The translations under genes and the position numbers were made by a program. A DNA stretch of 64,000 nt, taken from assembly GCA_965178125.1 (NCBI GenBank), contig OZ237770.1:1-64000 (forward strand), given 5' to 3'. Position 1 is the first letter of the stretch. Each line of letters starts with the position of its first letter. The notes below the pieces were generated by a model. The model was not told the DNA's origin and made no database searches. It saw nothing but the letters and a program-made list of their open reading frames with translations. This DNA is from Bilabrum cf. latius (Eukaryota > Bigyra: Bicosoecida > Bigyra > Bicosoecida). Below, one piece after another: positions 47,301 to 58,718 of this stretch.

Positions 47301-50300
47301 ATCGTGCTGACCGCGGTCTTCGCTCGGGTGCTGCGGTGCACGCGTCCTTTCCGATCGCTGTCTATCAGCCGAGGCGTCGCTCGGGTGGGCACAGCGCTTT
47401 GCAACGGCCTCCCAGGCATGGTGAACGTACTTGGCATTGTTCTGCTGGTCTGGTTCCTGCTCGCGGTGCTCGGGGTGCAGCTGTTCGCCGGGGCCATCAG
47501 GGCTTGCTCCGATCCGCTGTTCCCTGAAGGGGCCTTGCTTGTGCCACAGGCAGGCGATTCGGTGCTCGGAGTATCCAACAGCAGCAGTGCAAGCGACGCC
47601 AACGGTACTGTGCCTATCCAACCAATGCATTGTGAGGGGACGTTCCTTGACACAGCTACCGGATTGCAGTCCCCGCGACGGGTGATCGTGGGCGAGTGGA
47701 CCTTCGATAACAGCGCCCAGGCGCTCTTGGCGCTGTTTGTAGCAAGCTCCGGGGAGGCTTGGCCCGGGATGATGTTCGGCCTGGTCGACGCGGTCGGCCC
47801 CAACACGCAGCCGAGACGAGACAACAACATGGCAGCCTCTATGTTCTTCGCTGCATTGGTGGTGCTCGTGCAGTTCTTCTTGCTGCAGCTTGTGGTGACA
47901 GCCATATACGGAAGCTTTCGCCGGGTTCAAAGCAAGCAGCATGGCGCAAGGAAGCTTACCAAGAGACACAGCGACTGGTTGGCGGCGTAGGAGCAGCTGT
48001 CTCGTGCCAGGCCACACCAGCTCCAGCCCGTGGCGCGCACAGAGTTGTAGGAGAGTCTTCTGTCGTTTGTGGACAGCGAAATAGCGCATAAAGGAGCCAT
48101 GGCGTGCATTGTACTGTCCGCACTGGCTCAACTGAGCGTGCACCACGGCTAGCCCCGTTGGGTGGACCCGGCGATCGAGTGGGCGAGCCAAACATGCGCG
48201 GCAGTGCTGGTTCTCGAAGCGTGTGCATGCGTGTTTGCAATGCAGTGGCAAGGGTACTGGGCGAGAAGGAGAAATCGGTTCAACCTGGTACTGGCAGTGG
48301 CTGGATGCATCGACCTGTTAATCGTGCCTGCGCTGAGGCAGAGCGCGCCAGCCATGAGCACCGCGGCGGGATAGACTGTTGTGCGCTGCATGCAAGCACT
48401 TCGGTTTGCCAGGCTGTTTCGCGTTGCTCGCTCTTTTCCAGAGGTGCATGGAATGATGCAGGCTCTCGCACGGGCGGCGCCTGCTGTCTTCCAGCTTATC
48501 GTGATTGTGGCGTGCTGGCTGCTCGCATATGGCATCGCAGGGATGGCTCTGTTCGGGGACTAGGACACGAGTGCGCAGCTGGGTCCACATGGCAACTTCA
48601 AAACGATTGGATCTGCTACCCTGCTTCTGCTCCGTTGTGCGACGGGGGAGGGCTGGGAGCAGGTGATGAAGGCGGCGTGGCGTGGCGGCGGCATTTTCCG
48701 ATGGGCTGCTGCGCCTTACTTTCTGTCATTCGCGCTGGTGACGGTATACACACTCATGAGAGCGTTTGTGCTGGTTATCGTTGACGAGTTTGAGCGATGG
48801 GAGGAGGAATCCACGGGCTCAGCAGCACTGCTTCTTGCTGATTTCCGGCGGGCGTGGGCCAAGGCGGACCCATTCGGCAAGGGATGGATCGCGGTGCGAC
48901 AGCTGGAGGCATTCCTTAGGGACTTGCCCGAGCCCATGGGCCTGGGGCACGAAGCTCCCTTCTCTGACTTCCTGCTGTACCTGCGCTCGCTGAATCTCTC
49001 CGCTTGGGACGGGTGCGTGTCGTTCCGCGAGGTGCTGCTGGCTTGCCACAGGGAGACCATTGGAGTTGGGGTGCCAGAGCACGCGCGGCTGGCCATGCGT
49101 ATGCGGCCGGACAGAGTGAAGTCCAGCGTGCAAGCTAGTATCGAAAACTGGAAGGCAAGTCAGCAGGGGGAAGGTCAGTCGGCGGATTGCTATTCTGTCG
49201 GTGACATAGGCACGGGCTGCCTGGGCAGAGGCTCTAGACTTCCCACCAACGCCGGCGGAGCCCTCGATGCATCCAGCACTGCCGCCGGCGTATGGCCTGT
49301 GGTAGCCTGGGGTGGTCCTTCCGATGGACTCCTCAGCATCATTGCTGACCCTGCAATTGCAGCACTGGCCGCCGTGCCGGCGCAAGCCTCCCCGTTCGAT
49401 TAGAGGCCCGGCTCCACCGCTATTTTAAAGCTGCGGGCCAGGAAGGCGAGGCTATCGCGCGAATTGGACTTGCTCGCTGGAGCTCGACAAGATCTGGAGC
49501 GGCTATCGGCCTTGGATGCCACGACTCGCAGGCGGGATGGCGCGTGGCAGGGGCCAAAGAGTCCAGCCAAGGCTGCGACAACACGCGATTCGTTCCCAGC
49601 TGGTCGTCGCACCGATGATGCCGACGGCAAGAAGGTCGGTGACCACAACGATCCGGATGCCACCCTACCAGCGGCCGCATCCAGGTGGCAGTCGGCACAG
49701 ATGCTGACCCAGGCACAGCAGGCTGCCAGGCGCGCTCGTCGGCAGGTTTAGCGGAGCACTCGGCAGATTTCGGCGATCATCCACAAGATCGAAGCAAGAG
49801 CAGCGGCAACTCGTGCGCGCATCAGGGGGCACTCGAGAGGGCCAGAGGCAGAGGAGAAGCAGAGGTTGGTCATAGAGGCAGAAATGCAGGAGCAGGCACT
49901 GCTGCACACACCGACATGGTTCAGCCGAGTCTTCGGTCCGGCCGAAGCTGCGCAAGCGCTGCGGAGGCTGCAGGAAGCAAGGATTAAGAGAGTCCGGGCT
50001 GAGCTAGGGCTATGGTCTCAGCAGAAACAGGGCTAGGAACTGGCGTTTGGAGATGATTCAGATGGCGAAGGGGAGGAAGGCGGGACGCCGCAGGTGGTGG
50101 GGCTGAGACGGGAGCTGGATCCAGATGCAGTAGAGGCGGCTCGGTCTGGCTGGTCTGCCAGCGAGGAAATCAGTGTCAGGCCGAGAGACGCGACTCGCAC
50201 CGACGCTCTTCTGCTAGTTGCGATTGCTAAAGCGAGGCCGAAGCTACTTGAGTGGAGGCGCAGGGCGCTGGCCAGCCTGAGTAGGAAGAGGGTGAGGCGC

Positions 50301-50579
50301 GGGATGAATCGGGTGCGCGGGGCCGCGCTGATGGTGGGCAGGCACGCAATCCTGCGACAGGGCCTCAAGCGCGCCGGGACGGGCATTACTAGACCATAGA
50401 ATGGAAATACGGAGATTCAGGCTGCAGCATAGGACTAGTCCCAAGCGGCACCCCCTTACAATTAGTTGGGGCGGAAACCCCAAAACGTCGTTAAGCTTGG
50501 GACTGCAAAGCAAGGACAGTAGGGGGATCCAGGTGGCGCGGCTACACTGGAGGCATCTGCCCCAGGTTCGCAAGTGTAA
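41352..50579 (+). CDS. Four-domain voltage-gated-type cation channel (Cav/NALCN/Cch1 superfamily), single exon
   Basis: One frame of 3,075 residues from ATG 41352 (TGA just upstream at 41337) to TAA 50577, containing about 26 UAG codons and no other stop. Four six-helix repeats are visible at about residues 350-645, 1065-1350, 1885-2195 and 2270-2480. S4 segments carry spaced Arg (LRAVRALRPLRS in I, VLRLLRIVRVFRLVRH in II, VLRCTRPFRS in III, ALRFARLFRVARS in IV). The selectivity-filter positions are TQEGW, AGQGW, SGEAW and TGEGW, an E-Q-E-E ring; the Q is a normal CAG. After domain IV there is an EF-hand-like segment (FRRAWAKADPFGKGWIAVRQ). The linkers I-II and II-III are unusually long (over 400 residues). 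Canonical Cav filters are EEEE. I recall E-Q-E-E in some fungal Cch1 channels, which should be verified. Calcium or non-selective cation conduction is inferred. Confidence 0.93.
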
Positions 50580-50760
50580 CGATCCACGAGCGCGGTTGAT
50601 CTGTGATCCGATCCGTGCGGGTGTCTCGAGTATGCATGGCATCATGATAGGATCCGATAGTTCGCCTGTGGCTGGTTACAGCACAAAAGAATACTAACAT
50701 GTACGTCTGCTTCTAGTCGCCAAGCAAAGGAATTCAATTCACCCGGATGATAGCCACCAC

Positions 50761-53700
50761 TCAGTCCGCAGAGCGCCCATCGTCACTCATCGCATGACCT
50801 CTGCCTCCGGTCACACTCACACCCGAGTTGCCCCCGCCACCGACCCCGCCCTCCCGATCTTCTTCTATCTTTGCCTCCAGCGACTCCAGCGCGGCCCGGA
50901 TGTCCCCAGCATCCCTCGGGCCCAGCTCCAGCGCCCGCCCGTACAGCTCCACCGCCTCCTCCCGCAGCCCCAGCCTCCGACTCGCCCTGGCCGCCAGCAC
51001 AAGCACCGCGGGCTCCCTGGGACACACCCGCCTCAGCCGAAGCATGAGCCCTCTCGCGCCCCTCGCGTCGTTGTCGTCGTCCAGCCTCCATCGCGCGGCA
51101 GCAAAGAGCGCCTGAGCGTTGCCTCCGTCCTTCCGGAGCGCCTGCACGGCCTCTCTCAGAGCCGCCTTCTTCTGCCCCCCCGCGTGCAGGGCGTGCGCGT
51201 ATGCCACCCGCAGCGAGGCGCTGGAGGGGTGCAGCATGACAGCCTCACGGTATGCCCCCGCTGCGTCTGCAGGCGCGTCCCTTCTCATCATGGACATGCC
51301 CAGGCCATACCAAGCCCTGTAGCAGCGGTAAGAAAACTGCAGCGCAGTGCGGTACCTCTTCTCAGCAGCATCCAAGTCACCGCAGGCCAGGTGCTCGTGG
51401 CCTGCCAGCACGTGGACAGTCTCCGATGTGGGCGCGAGTCGAGAGGCGCGTCGGAAGCAAGCCAGGGCGCCCGCGTGGTCTCTCAAGAGCGCCCTGTTGT
51501 TCCCCTGGACCACCCATGTCTCCGCCCTACCAGGTTGTTCCCTGGCTAGCCGTTCGGCCAGCAGCCCCAGCTCACCAGCCCGCTGCAGCTGCCACAGCGC
51601 TGTCGACAACAGCACAGGGGCCCGAGGCTCCCTGCAGGATGCATTGCACGATCGCTGCAGGAACCCCGCCGCCAAAGCGTACCGCCCCGCCTCCAGCTCG
51701 ACCTCCCCGCGCAGCGCTAGGGCCAGGGGGCTGTCCCCGTGTGGCTGGGGCACGGCCTCGATGGCCTGTCTCGCCCGGTCCAGCCGCAGGCAGCCCAGCT
51801 CCCGCGCCGCGGTACCAAGCAGTCGGAGCAGGCCGAGCACCTGCTCGAACCCGGAAATCAAACTCTCCTTATTTTCCCTCGCCCTCTGCCGCAGCGCCTC
51901 CGACAGAGCCCCGAGCATCGCGCCCGCCGATGGGCCCTCTTGTTCCCTGGACTGTTCCCTGGCCGAGCTCTTCGCAGCAGAGTCCCCCACGTCATCGTCG
52001 TCGTCCTCGTCGCCATTACCGCCCCTGCCGCTGTCCTCCCCACCCGACGCGCCCGTGCCACCGGCGCACTGACCAGGAGCACCTCGCTGCTCTCCAGCGG
52101 AACCGGAATCTGCGCCACGTACTGGCGACCCTTGTGCCGCCACTACGCTCGCTGCAGACGTGCCCCCAGTGGCTGGGAGCGACCTGGCCCCCTGTCCCTG
52201 TCCATGTCCCTGTCCATGCCCCTGATCACCCCCCCCTTCCGTGATACCTTGGCCCTCGCCCGTACTAGTGTTCGGTTGCGGCGTCTCTTCAGAAGCAACG
52301 GGCGTGCGCTGCACACGCGCTTGTTCCCTGGACCTGGCCCTGGATCGCGTCATGGGTCGGGTGTCCTTGATAGCATGCTTCCCTGGCTTGTCACCGTGCG
52401 CTATCGTGCCGTGCACCCCTGCCCGCTCCTCCTCTGCGACCAATTTCCCGGCAGGCGTGCCCGAGGAGGGAGACTAGTCCGTGTACAGCTGTCTGCCCCT
52501 GCCCCTGCCTTCGTCCTTGCCCGCAGCGGCACTGTGGGGGGGCTCCTGCCGGGGGATGATCCCCATGGCGGGGGTATAGGGTCCCGCGGGAGTATGTTCC
52601 GCATCGAATCGCGCGGCGCTCATGTCCATTTCCGCCTCATCGCGGCCCCTTTTGTGAGGCGCAGTCATGGAGGCGCTCGATCGAGCGGGGGCCGCCAGCG
52701 CACCGGAGTGCAGTGCACCTCCTGATGAGGACCCCAGCGGGTTTCTGGCCCCGGGTGGGGTGGCACCATGGGCGGAGGGTGGGTGCGCGGCGCCCCTGGT
52801 TCCGCTGCCCACTGGGGTATCGGCAGCGGCGAATGCCAGTCGGCTGCGGGCCGTGTGCCTGGGGAGTGCGGGCGGGCCAACGGCGGGGCCTCGGTGCGCG
52901 GCGCCACCGGTTCCGCTTCCAACGAAACGGGAGCGATCGAACGGAGACCACACCGGAGCGGGGCTCCAGTGCGCGGCGCCGCCCCCGGTTCCGCTGCCCG
53001 CGCCCACCGGGCTCAGCCCAGCAATGGATCCACCGGCCAGAAGGCGCCCTCCCCCGGGGAGGAGCACAGGGCCGCTGCTCCGATCCATTACGGAACCGGC
53101 GCCGCGCGATTCAGCGGCGGGAGTGCCGGGCAGACACATGGGCACCGGCGGGGTGAGGGCGCAGGCAGCCTCATCCCCTGCCAGCGGTGGAGGGTGCTGG
53201 TGGTGGGGCTGGTGCTGGTGCTGCCCGGGCTTTGGGCGTGACGGTCCATCGTCTGTGGCATGGGCGTGCGTCCTCGGCGTGCTCGCAGCGCCGTGCAGTG
53301 CACCCTAGTGCCCCGCCGTCCCGCCCGCTCCGGCCCGCATCGTTCCCTGGATCGTCACACCCAGGTCCTCGGGGCCGGCACCTCCCTTCACTGCAGAGGC
53401 AGGCCACGACGGGACCGGCCTGTCATCGGCGCCGCGCGAAACTGCGGAACCAGGGGTTCCGGTGGAGACCCGCGTGGCGATTTCAAGGGCGGCATGGAGG
53501 GACCTGTTGAGCGTGCGGCCCGTGCGCCGGCGTGCGCGGCGCCCAGATCCGGTTCCGCTGCCGCTCCGAAGGCCGGATTGCTGGGCTGCGCCCCGAGGCA
53601 TTGCGGAACCAAGAAAGGCGCCGCGCGCGTCGGAATGTGCCTCCGGCACGGCAGACAAGCCGCCCGCGCTCGGGGGATGCAGGTGCTGCGGCGGGTGCTG

Positions 53701-55143
53701 GTCCGCGACTCGCATGGTCTCTCTGGCATCGGCGAACATAGACGAAGGTTCCCTGAGATCCCCCGCCGACATGGCTCCCTTGGAGGAGGGGGCCGAGGAA
53801 GCGGCGCCGCGCAATCGGGCCCGGGCGATGCGCGGGTCCGTGGAGACCTCCGAGGGAGCGTCGGATCCACCGGTGGATCGACCCATGCCGGTGCGCGGCG
53901 GTTCCCGGTACTGCTGACGTGGTGCGGTCCGTGGGTCACCAACCTGACCCTGCTGATCGTACCCTCCAGATGCAGGCGGCCGCTTTGCGGAGCTTCCTGT
54001 GTGTGCGCGGCGCCGGATCGCGAACGACGACCCAGATCCAGCCCCTGACCCCACCCGCGCGCCACCCTCGCTCGTCACACCTTTGCCGGAGCCCGAGTGT
54101 CTGTCTCGCCTCCTGCCCCTAGAACCCACCGCCCGCCCAGCAGCCACAGCGGCCCCCGCCGCCCCCATGTCCGCCCCTGCCCCCGCCGCTGCAGGTGCCA
54201 GGAGCTGGACCAACGTGGCGCCCGCCGCCAGCTGGGAGCTCGCAACGGCCGCCGCAACGGCTGCCTGCGCCGCTGACTCCCCACTCGTCACACCCATGGC
54301 ACCTGTACCATCCGCAGCCGCTTCGAGGGCATCGGCCGCTGCTGTTTGCGCGGCGCCTCCCACCTGAGTGGCGAGCGCGCTGCGGAACCGCTCGCTCATC
54401 GCGAGCACGTGCCCTGCTGGGGGCGCCTTCCCCATCCTAGCCATCCTCTCGTAGGCACACCACATGAAAGGATCGTGCGCCAGGACCGCGGCATACACCC
54501 CCAATGCGTCCTCCAGCTTGCCCTGGGCCTCGGCCACACGGCCCAGCAGGTACAGCCCCGCCGCCCCGTTGGGGATGCGGGAGCAGTCTCGGCTCAGGGA
54601 CTCGAGCGGGAGTGGGGCGCCGTGCAGGCCCGCAGGGCGCAGCAGAGCCTCTGAAGCGGCTAGCAGCTGGCCCTCTTCCACGAGCGCGCGAGCAAGCAAG
54701 TACTGGTTGGCCGCAGCTGATGATGGTCGCAAGATTTCGATCGCCTCCGGGCGGCGTCCCGCGTAAATGTAAGCACACGCTGCCAGATGAATGTACGTCT
54801 CATTGTTTGGTTCGAGAGATATGAGACGCTCCGCTAAGAACGCCGCAGTGTCGTGGAGGTGCAACGAGAGATAGTGCTCGATGAGCCGAACCAGAGGCGG
54901 GCCCATCTGGCTCCGCTGCTCCTCCAGACCTTCTAGCTCGCCATGAGGGTTATACCTGCGAGTTTCACCTCCCTTGACGGAAGACAAACCCGAAAATCCT
55001 ATCGAACGCTAAGCGATAGGTCTGGTCTAGCTGAATGGCGAGCTGCCAACACTGCCGCTGGCACCTGAAAATTGGCCCCCCATGGCACGAACTCCGCCAT
55101 CTCCAGGAGTGACACCACCTCCTGGTGTACCAAAATTCAGCAT
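50761..55143 (-). CDS. CDC27: Anaphase-promoting complex subunit CDC27/APC3
   Basis: A single frame of 1,460 residues, ATG 55143 to TGA 50761, crossing four UAG codons. N-terminal TPRs (about residues 80-260: LIEHYLSLHLHDTAAFLAER, HLAACAYIYAGRRPEAIEIL, YLLGRVAEAQGKLEDALGVY, DPFMWCAYERMARMG) match the CDC27 N terminus. C-terminal TPRs (about 1080-1430: ETWVVQGNNRALLRDHAGAL, SETVHVLAGHEHLACGDLDA, YRAWYGLGMSMMRRDA, ALELGPRDAGDIRAALESLE) match its C-terminal superhelix. CDC27 is a core scaffold of the APC/C ubiquitin ligase that binds co-activators. Human CDC27 has 824 residues; here the central disordered linker is about 820 residues and is densely seeded with a GGCGCCGCGC/GCGGAACC DNA motif. 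The ATG is the first after an in-frame TAA at 55177. Confidence 0.92.
52720..54400. repeat. Cluster of GGCGCCGCGC / GCGGAACC motifs inside CDC27
   Basis: About eleven copies of a two-part motif in roughly 1.65 kb of coding sequence, in both orientations. Examples are GTGCGCGGCGCC with GGTTCCGCTGCC at about 52784, 52898 and 52972; CGGAACCGGCGCCGCGCG at about 53091; GGCGCCGCGCG with GCGGAACC at about 53428; GCGGAACC with GGCGCCGCGCG at about 53605; and partial copies near 53530, 53799, 53891, 54006 and 54349. They are not in tandem and not in a constant codon phase, so protein repetition does not explain them. Confidence 0.7.
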
Positions 55144-55306
55144 GGCTTCGTGAACAGCGTGATTAGCCACAGGCGTTTATTTGCTCGGGCTCCCTGCCCA
55201 ACGAGTGCGAAAGTTGACGCCGCGCAACGGAACCGGGTGTTTGTTCCGTTGAAATCCGGCGCCAACCAGGATTTGTAGATCTGGCTGTCAGGGAAGTAGG
55301 ATCAAA
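55144..55306. promoter_or_regulatory. Bidirectional promoter with perfect inverted repeat
   Basis: Only 163 bp separate CDC27 (minus) and CFAP20 (plus). It contains GACGCCGCGC (55216-55225) overlapping an inverted repeat, CAACGGAAC (55225-55233) and GTTCCGTTG (55243-55251), with a 9-base spacer, then GGCGCC (55258-55263). The arms are the AACGGAAC core that also occurs in the subtelomeric satellite. A dimeric transcription factor site is a reasonable inference. Confidence 0.5.
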
Positions 55307-56564
55307 ATGTTCAGGAACAGCTATCAGCACGGATTCTTGAGTATTCTGTTTTCGATTGGGTGAGCAGATCATATCTGAATTAGGCCTGCTTGGTCGCATC
55401 CCTCGGGTACAAGTGATCCGTTGCAGGTTGCAGCCATCCAACGGGGCGGGCGTAGGCCCAACAGTATTGCATTGTGATAGCATCTAACTGATACTTGTAT
55501 ATTTCATGAGGCGGCTGAGTCGCACGACTTGCGCTGTCGCCGTTGCTGGGTGGCAATGAGGATCTGACTGCGAAGTAGCATCCGGAAAATCGCCCGTTTT
55601 ATTGCGCTCCTAACAGACTTTGTGCTACCAGCACACGCCTAAACTACTGATTTATTATCAATTTGACTGCCGCAGAAGCAAACCTTTGCAAATTTGGGAC
55701 AGCAAGGGTGAGATTGACTAGAGGCTGCCGCAACGGCAATATGCTCGTTGAACCTTGCACAGTAGCACGCACTGTTGCCGCGCAATCAAGCCCACTCTTC
55801 CGGTCGCACCCGCCATACTTGTATTTGCAGTAAAGAATGGGCACATCAAGCGAATCAAGGATGGTGACATCAATTCCAGTGTGCTCGAGGTTTGCGGGAC
55901 GAATGTAAGCACCACCTACATCACCTGCCCGAACCACCCGAAGCGAACGCTTGGCATCAAGTTGCCCTTCTTGGTAATGATTATTAAGAACTTGAAGAAG
56001 TACTTCACGTTCGAGGTCACGGTGCTGGATGACAAGAACATCAAGCGAAGGTTTCGAGCGAGCAACTACCAGAATGTCACGCGGGTGAAGCCCTTCATCT
56101 GCACAATGCCGATGAGGCTGGACGAGGGCTGGAACCAGGTGCAGTTCAACCTGAGTGATTTCACGAGGCGAGCATACGGCACGAATTTCGTCGAGTGCCT
56201 CCGCGTGCAGATCCACGCCAACTGCCGCATCCGCCGCATCTACTTCAGCGACAAGCTCTACAAGGAAGCGGACCTTCCCAAGGAATTCCTCCTCTACATG
56301 AAGAAGGACGAGGTGGACCCAGGCATGGACGCAGGTGCCGGCGCCATGGCCATGGAGGAGGGGGGGCCCGCGGGCGGGGGCGCCGCCATGGAGGACGAGC
56401 ACGCGGGGGCTGGTGGCGAGGTGCCGATGGCCATGGAGGAGGCAGGGGAGGAAGGGGGTGCTGCACCCATGGCGGAGGGGAAGGAGGAGGGCGGTGCTGC
56501 CCCCATGGAGGGAGGTGAGGAGGGTGGCGCGGGTGGCGCTGTGCCTGCCGGTGGCGAGAGCTGA
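55307..56564 (+). CDS. CFAP20: Cilia and flagella associated protein CFAP20 with acidic tail
   Basis: Three exons, 55307-55359, 55676-55707 and 55831-56564 (TGA), joined in phase, give 272 residues. The spliced N terminus [18 protein letters not shown] then [19 protein letters not shown] is the CFAP20 start, and [49 protein letters not shown] and [19 protein letters not shown] follow with very high conservation. CFAP20 is an inner-junction protein of axonemal doublet microtubules. Family members end near residue 190; this one has about 80 extra residues rich in Gly, Ala, Met and Glu. The 32-nt second exon is unusually small. No UAG is used. This gene is the clearest sign that the organism builds a flagellum. 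Confidence 0.95.
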
Positions 56565-56866
56565 GCGTTCACGTGGCTTACTTGTAGTGCAGCAAGGCGA
56601 ATGCAGTAGGGGGTGTTTTGGCGGGCTTGCTGCCGCGGGCACCGTGTCTTGGGTCGTTCGTTGACCGGAACAGGGACTATTTGTCACAAAATGCATCGAT
56701 TTTTTCATACTCATGGAGTTCTTGCGTTGTTACATCGCCAATTGGCCAGAGAACTCTTTTTCTGATTTTGTCGGACTCGGAATAAAAGCTCGCAACTGGT
56801 GCACAGCCCAGCGATTCGTCAAGTGCGGCACATCCCGTTACAAGTGAATCTCTCCGCTCTCAAAAT
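56565..56866. other. Intergenic region, 302 bp
   Basis: Between CFAP20 and OLA1, both on the plus strand. It must hold the CFAP20 3' end and OLA1 promoter; no repeat or RNA gene is recognised. Confidence 0.55.
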
Positions 56867-58551
56867 ATGCCAAAGAAAGGATCAAAAGAAGATGCCGAGC
56901 CTCGCGTGCTTCTTGGCCGCCCCGGGAACAACGTGAAGATGGGAATCGTTGGTCTTCCGAACGTAGGCAAATCAACTTTCTTCAACACGCTTTGCAAGAT
57001 GAATGTTGCGGCAGAGAACTACCCGTTTTGCACGATTGATCCGACAGAATCTCGTGTAACAGTTCCTGTGAGTTGTGTGCTAGGCTGGAGCGGGGACAGC
57101 CCCATTCTCCCAATGTGTGTTGCAATTGTGTTTCAAGCACAGAGAAAGAATCGCTAAATCTCAGAATCCAAAACTGCATTCGTATAGTATTCGAGTTTAT
57201 TTTGCGCAGGATGATAGGTTTGATTGGCTGGTGAAGGCCTACAAACCGAAGAGCGAGATTCAGGCCGTGCTGACGGTGACTGACATCGCTGGCCTGGTGA
57301 AGGGGGCATCTGCAGGCGCCGGTCTCGGCAACGAGTTCCTTTCAAACATCGCCTCTGTCGATGGCATCTTTCACATGTGCCGGTGAGCCGTCATTTGCCC
57401 TTTTGCTGTTCCCCGTTCGCCCCCCGCACAGCTTCACGGTCTCCAGTCGCAGAGAGGGGAGCACTCGCAGTGCTTTTCCTTGCGGCTTGCACGATGTACC
57501 GCCCCCCACTATGCACATTGGTAGTATATGCATTCATATCCGCAGTGGCTTCCCCGGGGAGAAGGTGACCCACGTGGAGGGCAGCGTGGACCCCTGCAGG
57601 GACCTGTCCATCATCATGCGGGAGCTCATCCTCAAGGACCTCGCCAGCGTCAAGAAGTGGCTGCAGGCGCGCAGGCGGAACGTGTGCAGGGGCACTGCAT
57701 CCAAGGAAGACAAAGCAGAGTTCCTGGTGATGGAGAAGGTCTACCGATTCCTGAGAGACCCGGAGTTCGCCAAGACCATGATGCTGGAGCCCGCCGGAGG
57801 GGCTGGGGGGGCCGCCAAGGGTGGGGCCAAGAAAGCTGCCGCGGCGGTGTCCAGCGCCACCGCTGGCGCGGGCATGGCGAAGATCGCAGAGAAGGGCCTC
57901 GAGGACGAGGAGGAGGAGATCCCCGAGGATGCCGAGCTGGGGGCGCAGGTGAGGTTCGGGAAGTGGGCAGCCTCTGAGGTTGAGGTGCTCAACAAGGCAC
58001 TGCTGCTGACCAGCAAGCCGGCCATCTTCCTGTGCAACCTGAGCGAGAAGCAGTACTGCAGCAAGAAGGCCAAGTGCTTGCTGGAGATCAAAGCGTGGAT
58101 CGACGAGAACTGCCCCGGCGAGAAGCTCATCCCGTTCAGCGCAAAGTACGAGAGCAAGGTCTTCAACCTCGCCGAGGAGGACCCAGCCAAGGCCACGGCC
58201 TACATCAAGGAGAAGGGTGGCAAGTCCATGCTCCCCAAGATCATCAAGGCGGGCTACCACAACCTGGGCCTGATCCATTTCTTCACGGCAGGCGAGAAGG
58301 AAGTCAGGGCCTGGAGCATCCGGGCGGGCATCCCAGCGCCCAAGGCTGCCGCGGTGATCCACACGGACTTTGAGAAGGGCTTCATCCAGGCAGAGGTGAT
58401 GACCTTCGACGATCTCAAAGAGGCCGGGAACGAGGCCGAGACTGCCAAGGCGGGCAAAAAGAGGACCGAGGGGAAGGCCTACATCGTCAAGGACGGCGAT
58501 GTGTGCTTCTTCAAGGTAGCCACGCTGGGAGGAGGTGGCAAGGGCAAGTGA
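56867..58551 (+). CDS. OLA1: Obg-like ATPase OLA1 (YchF family)
   Basis: Three exons, 56867-57067, 57210-57382 and 57546-58551 (TGA), joined in phase, give 459 residues. It is a cytosolic P-loop NTPase of the Obg/YchF group that prefers ATP because its G4 motif is altered. Visible motifs are the P loop [40 protein letters not shown] with [20 protein letters not shown], the substituted G4 CNLSEKQY, and a C-terminal TGS domain with [20 protein letters not shown] and GFIQAEVM. Human OLA1 has 396 residues; the extra length is mostly an Ala/Glu-rich insert after residue 195 (57790-57950) in the coiled-coil arm. No UAG is used. Confidence 0.95.
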
Positions 58552-58718
58552 GACGGCGTGTGGCACTCGAAGTGTGAAACGGGGGCTGGCCTGGTTGACA
58601 AGTAGTGCAAGCTCCCCTATCACATCAGCCTTCGACTCATCTGGACCAATTGAACCGCAATGCAATCTCAGCATCCGTGAATTCTTTAGCTACGTAAATT
58701 GAATCCATATCCGGCGGA

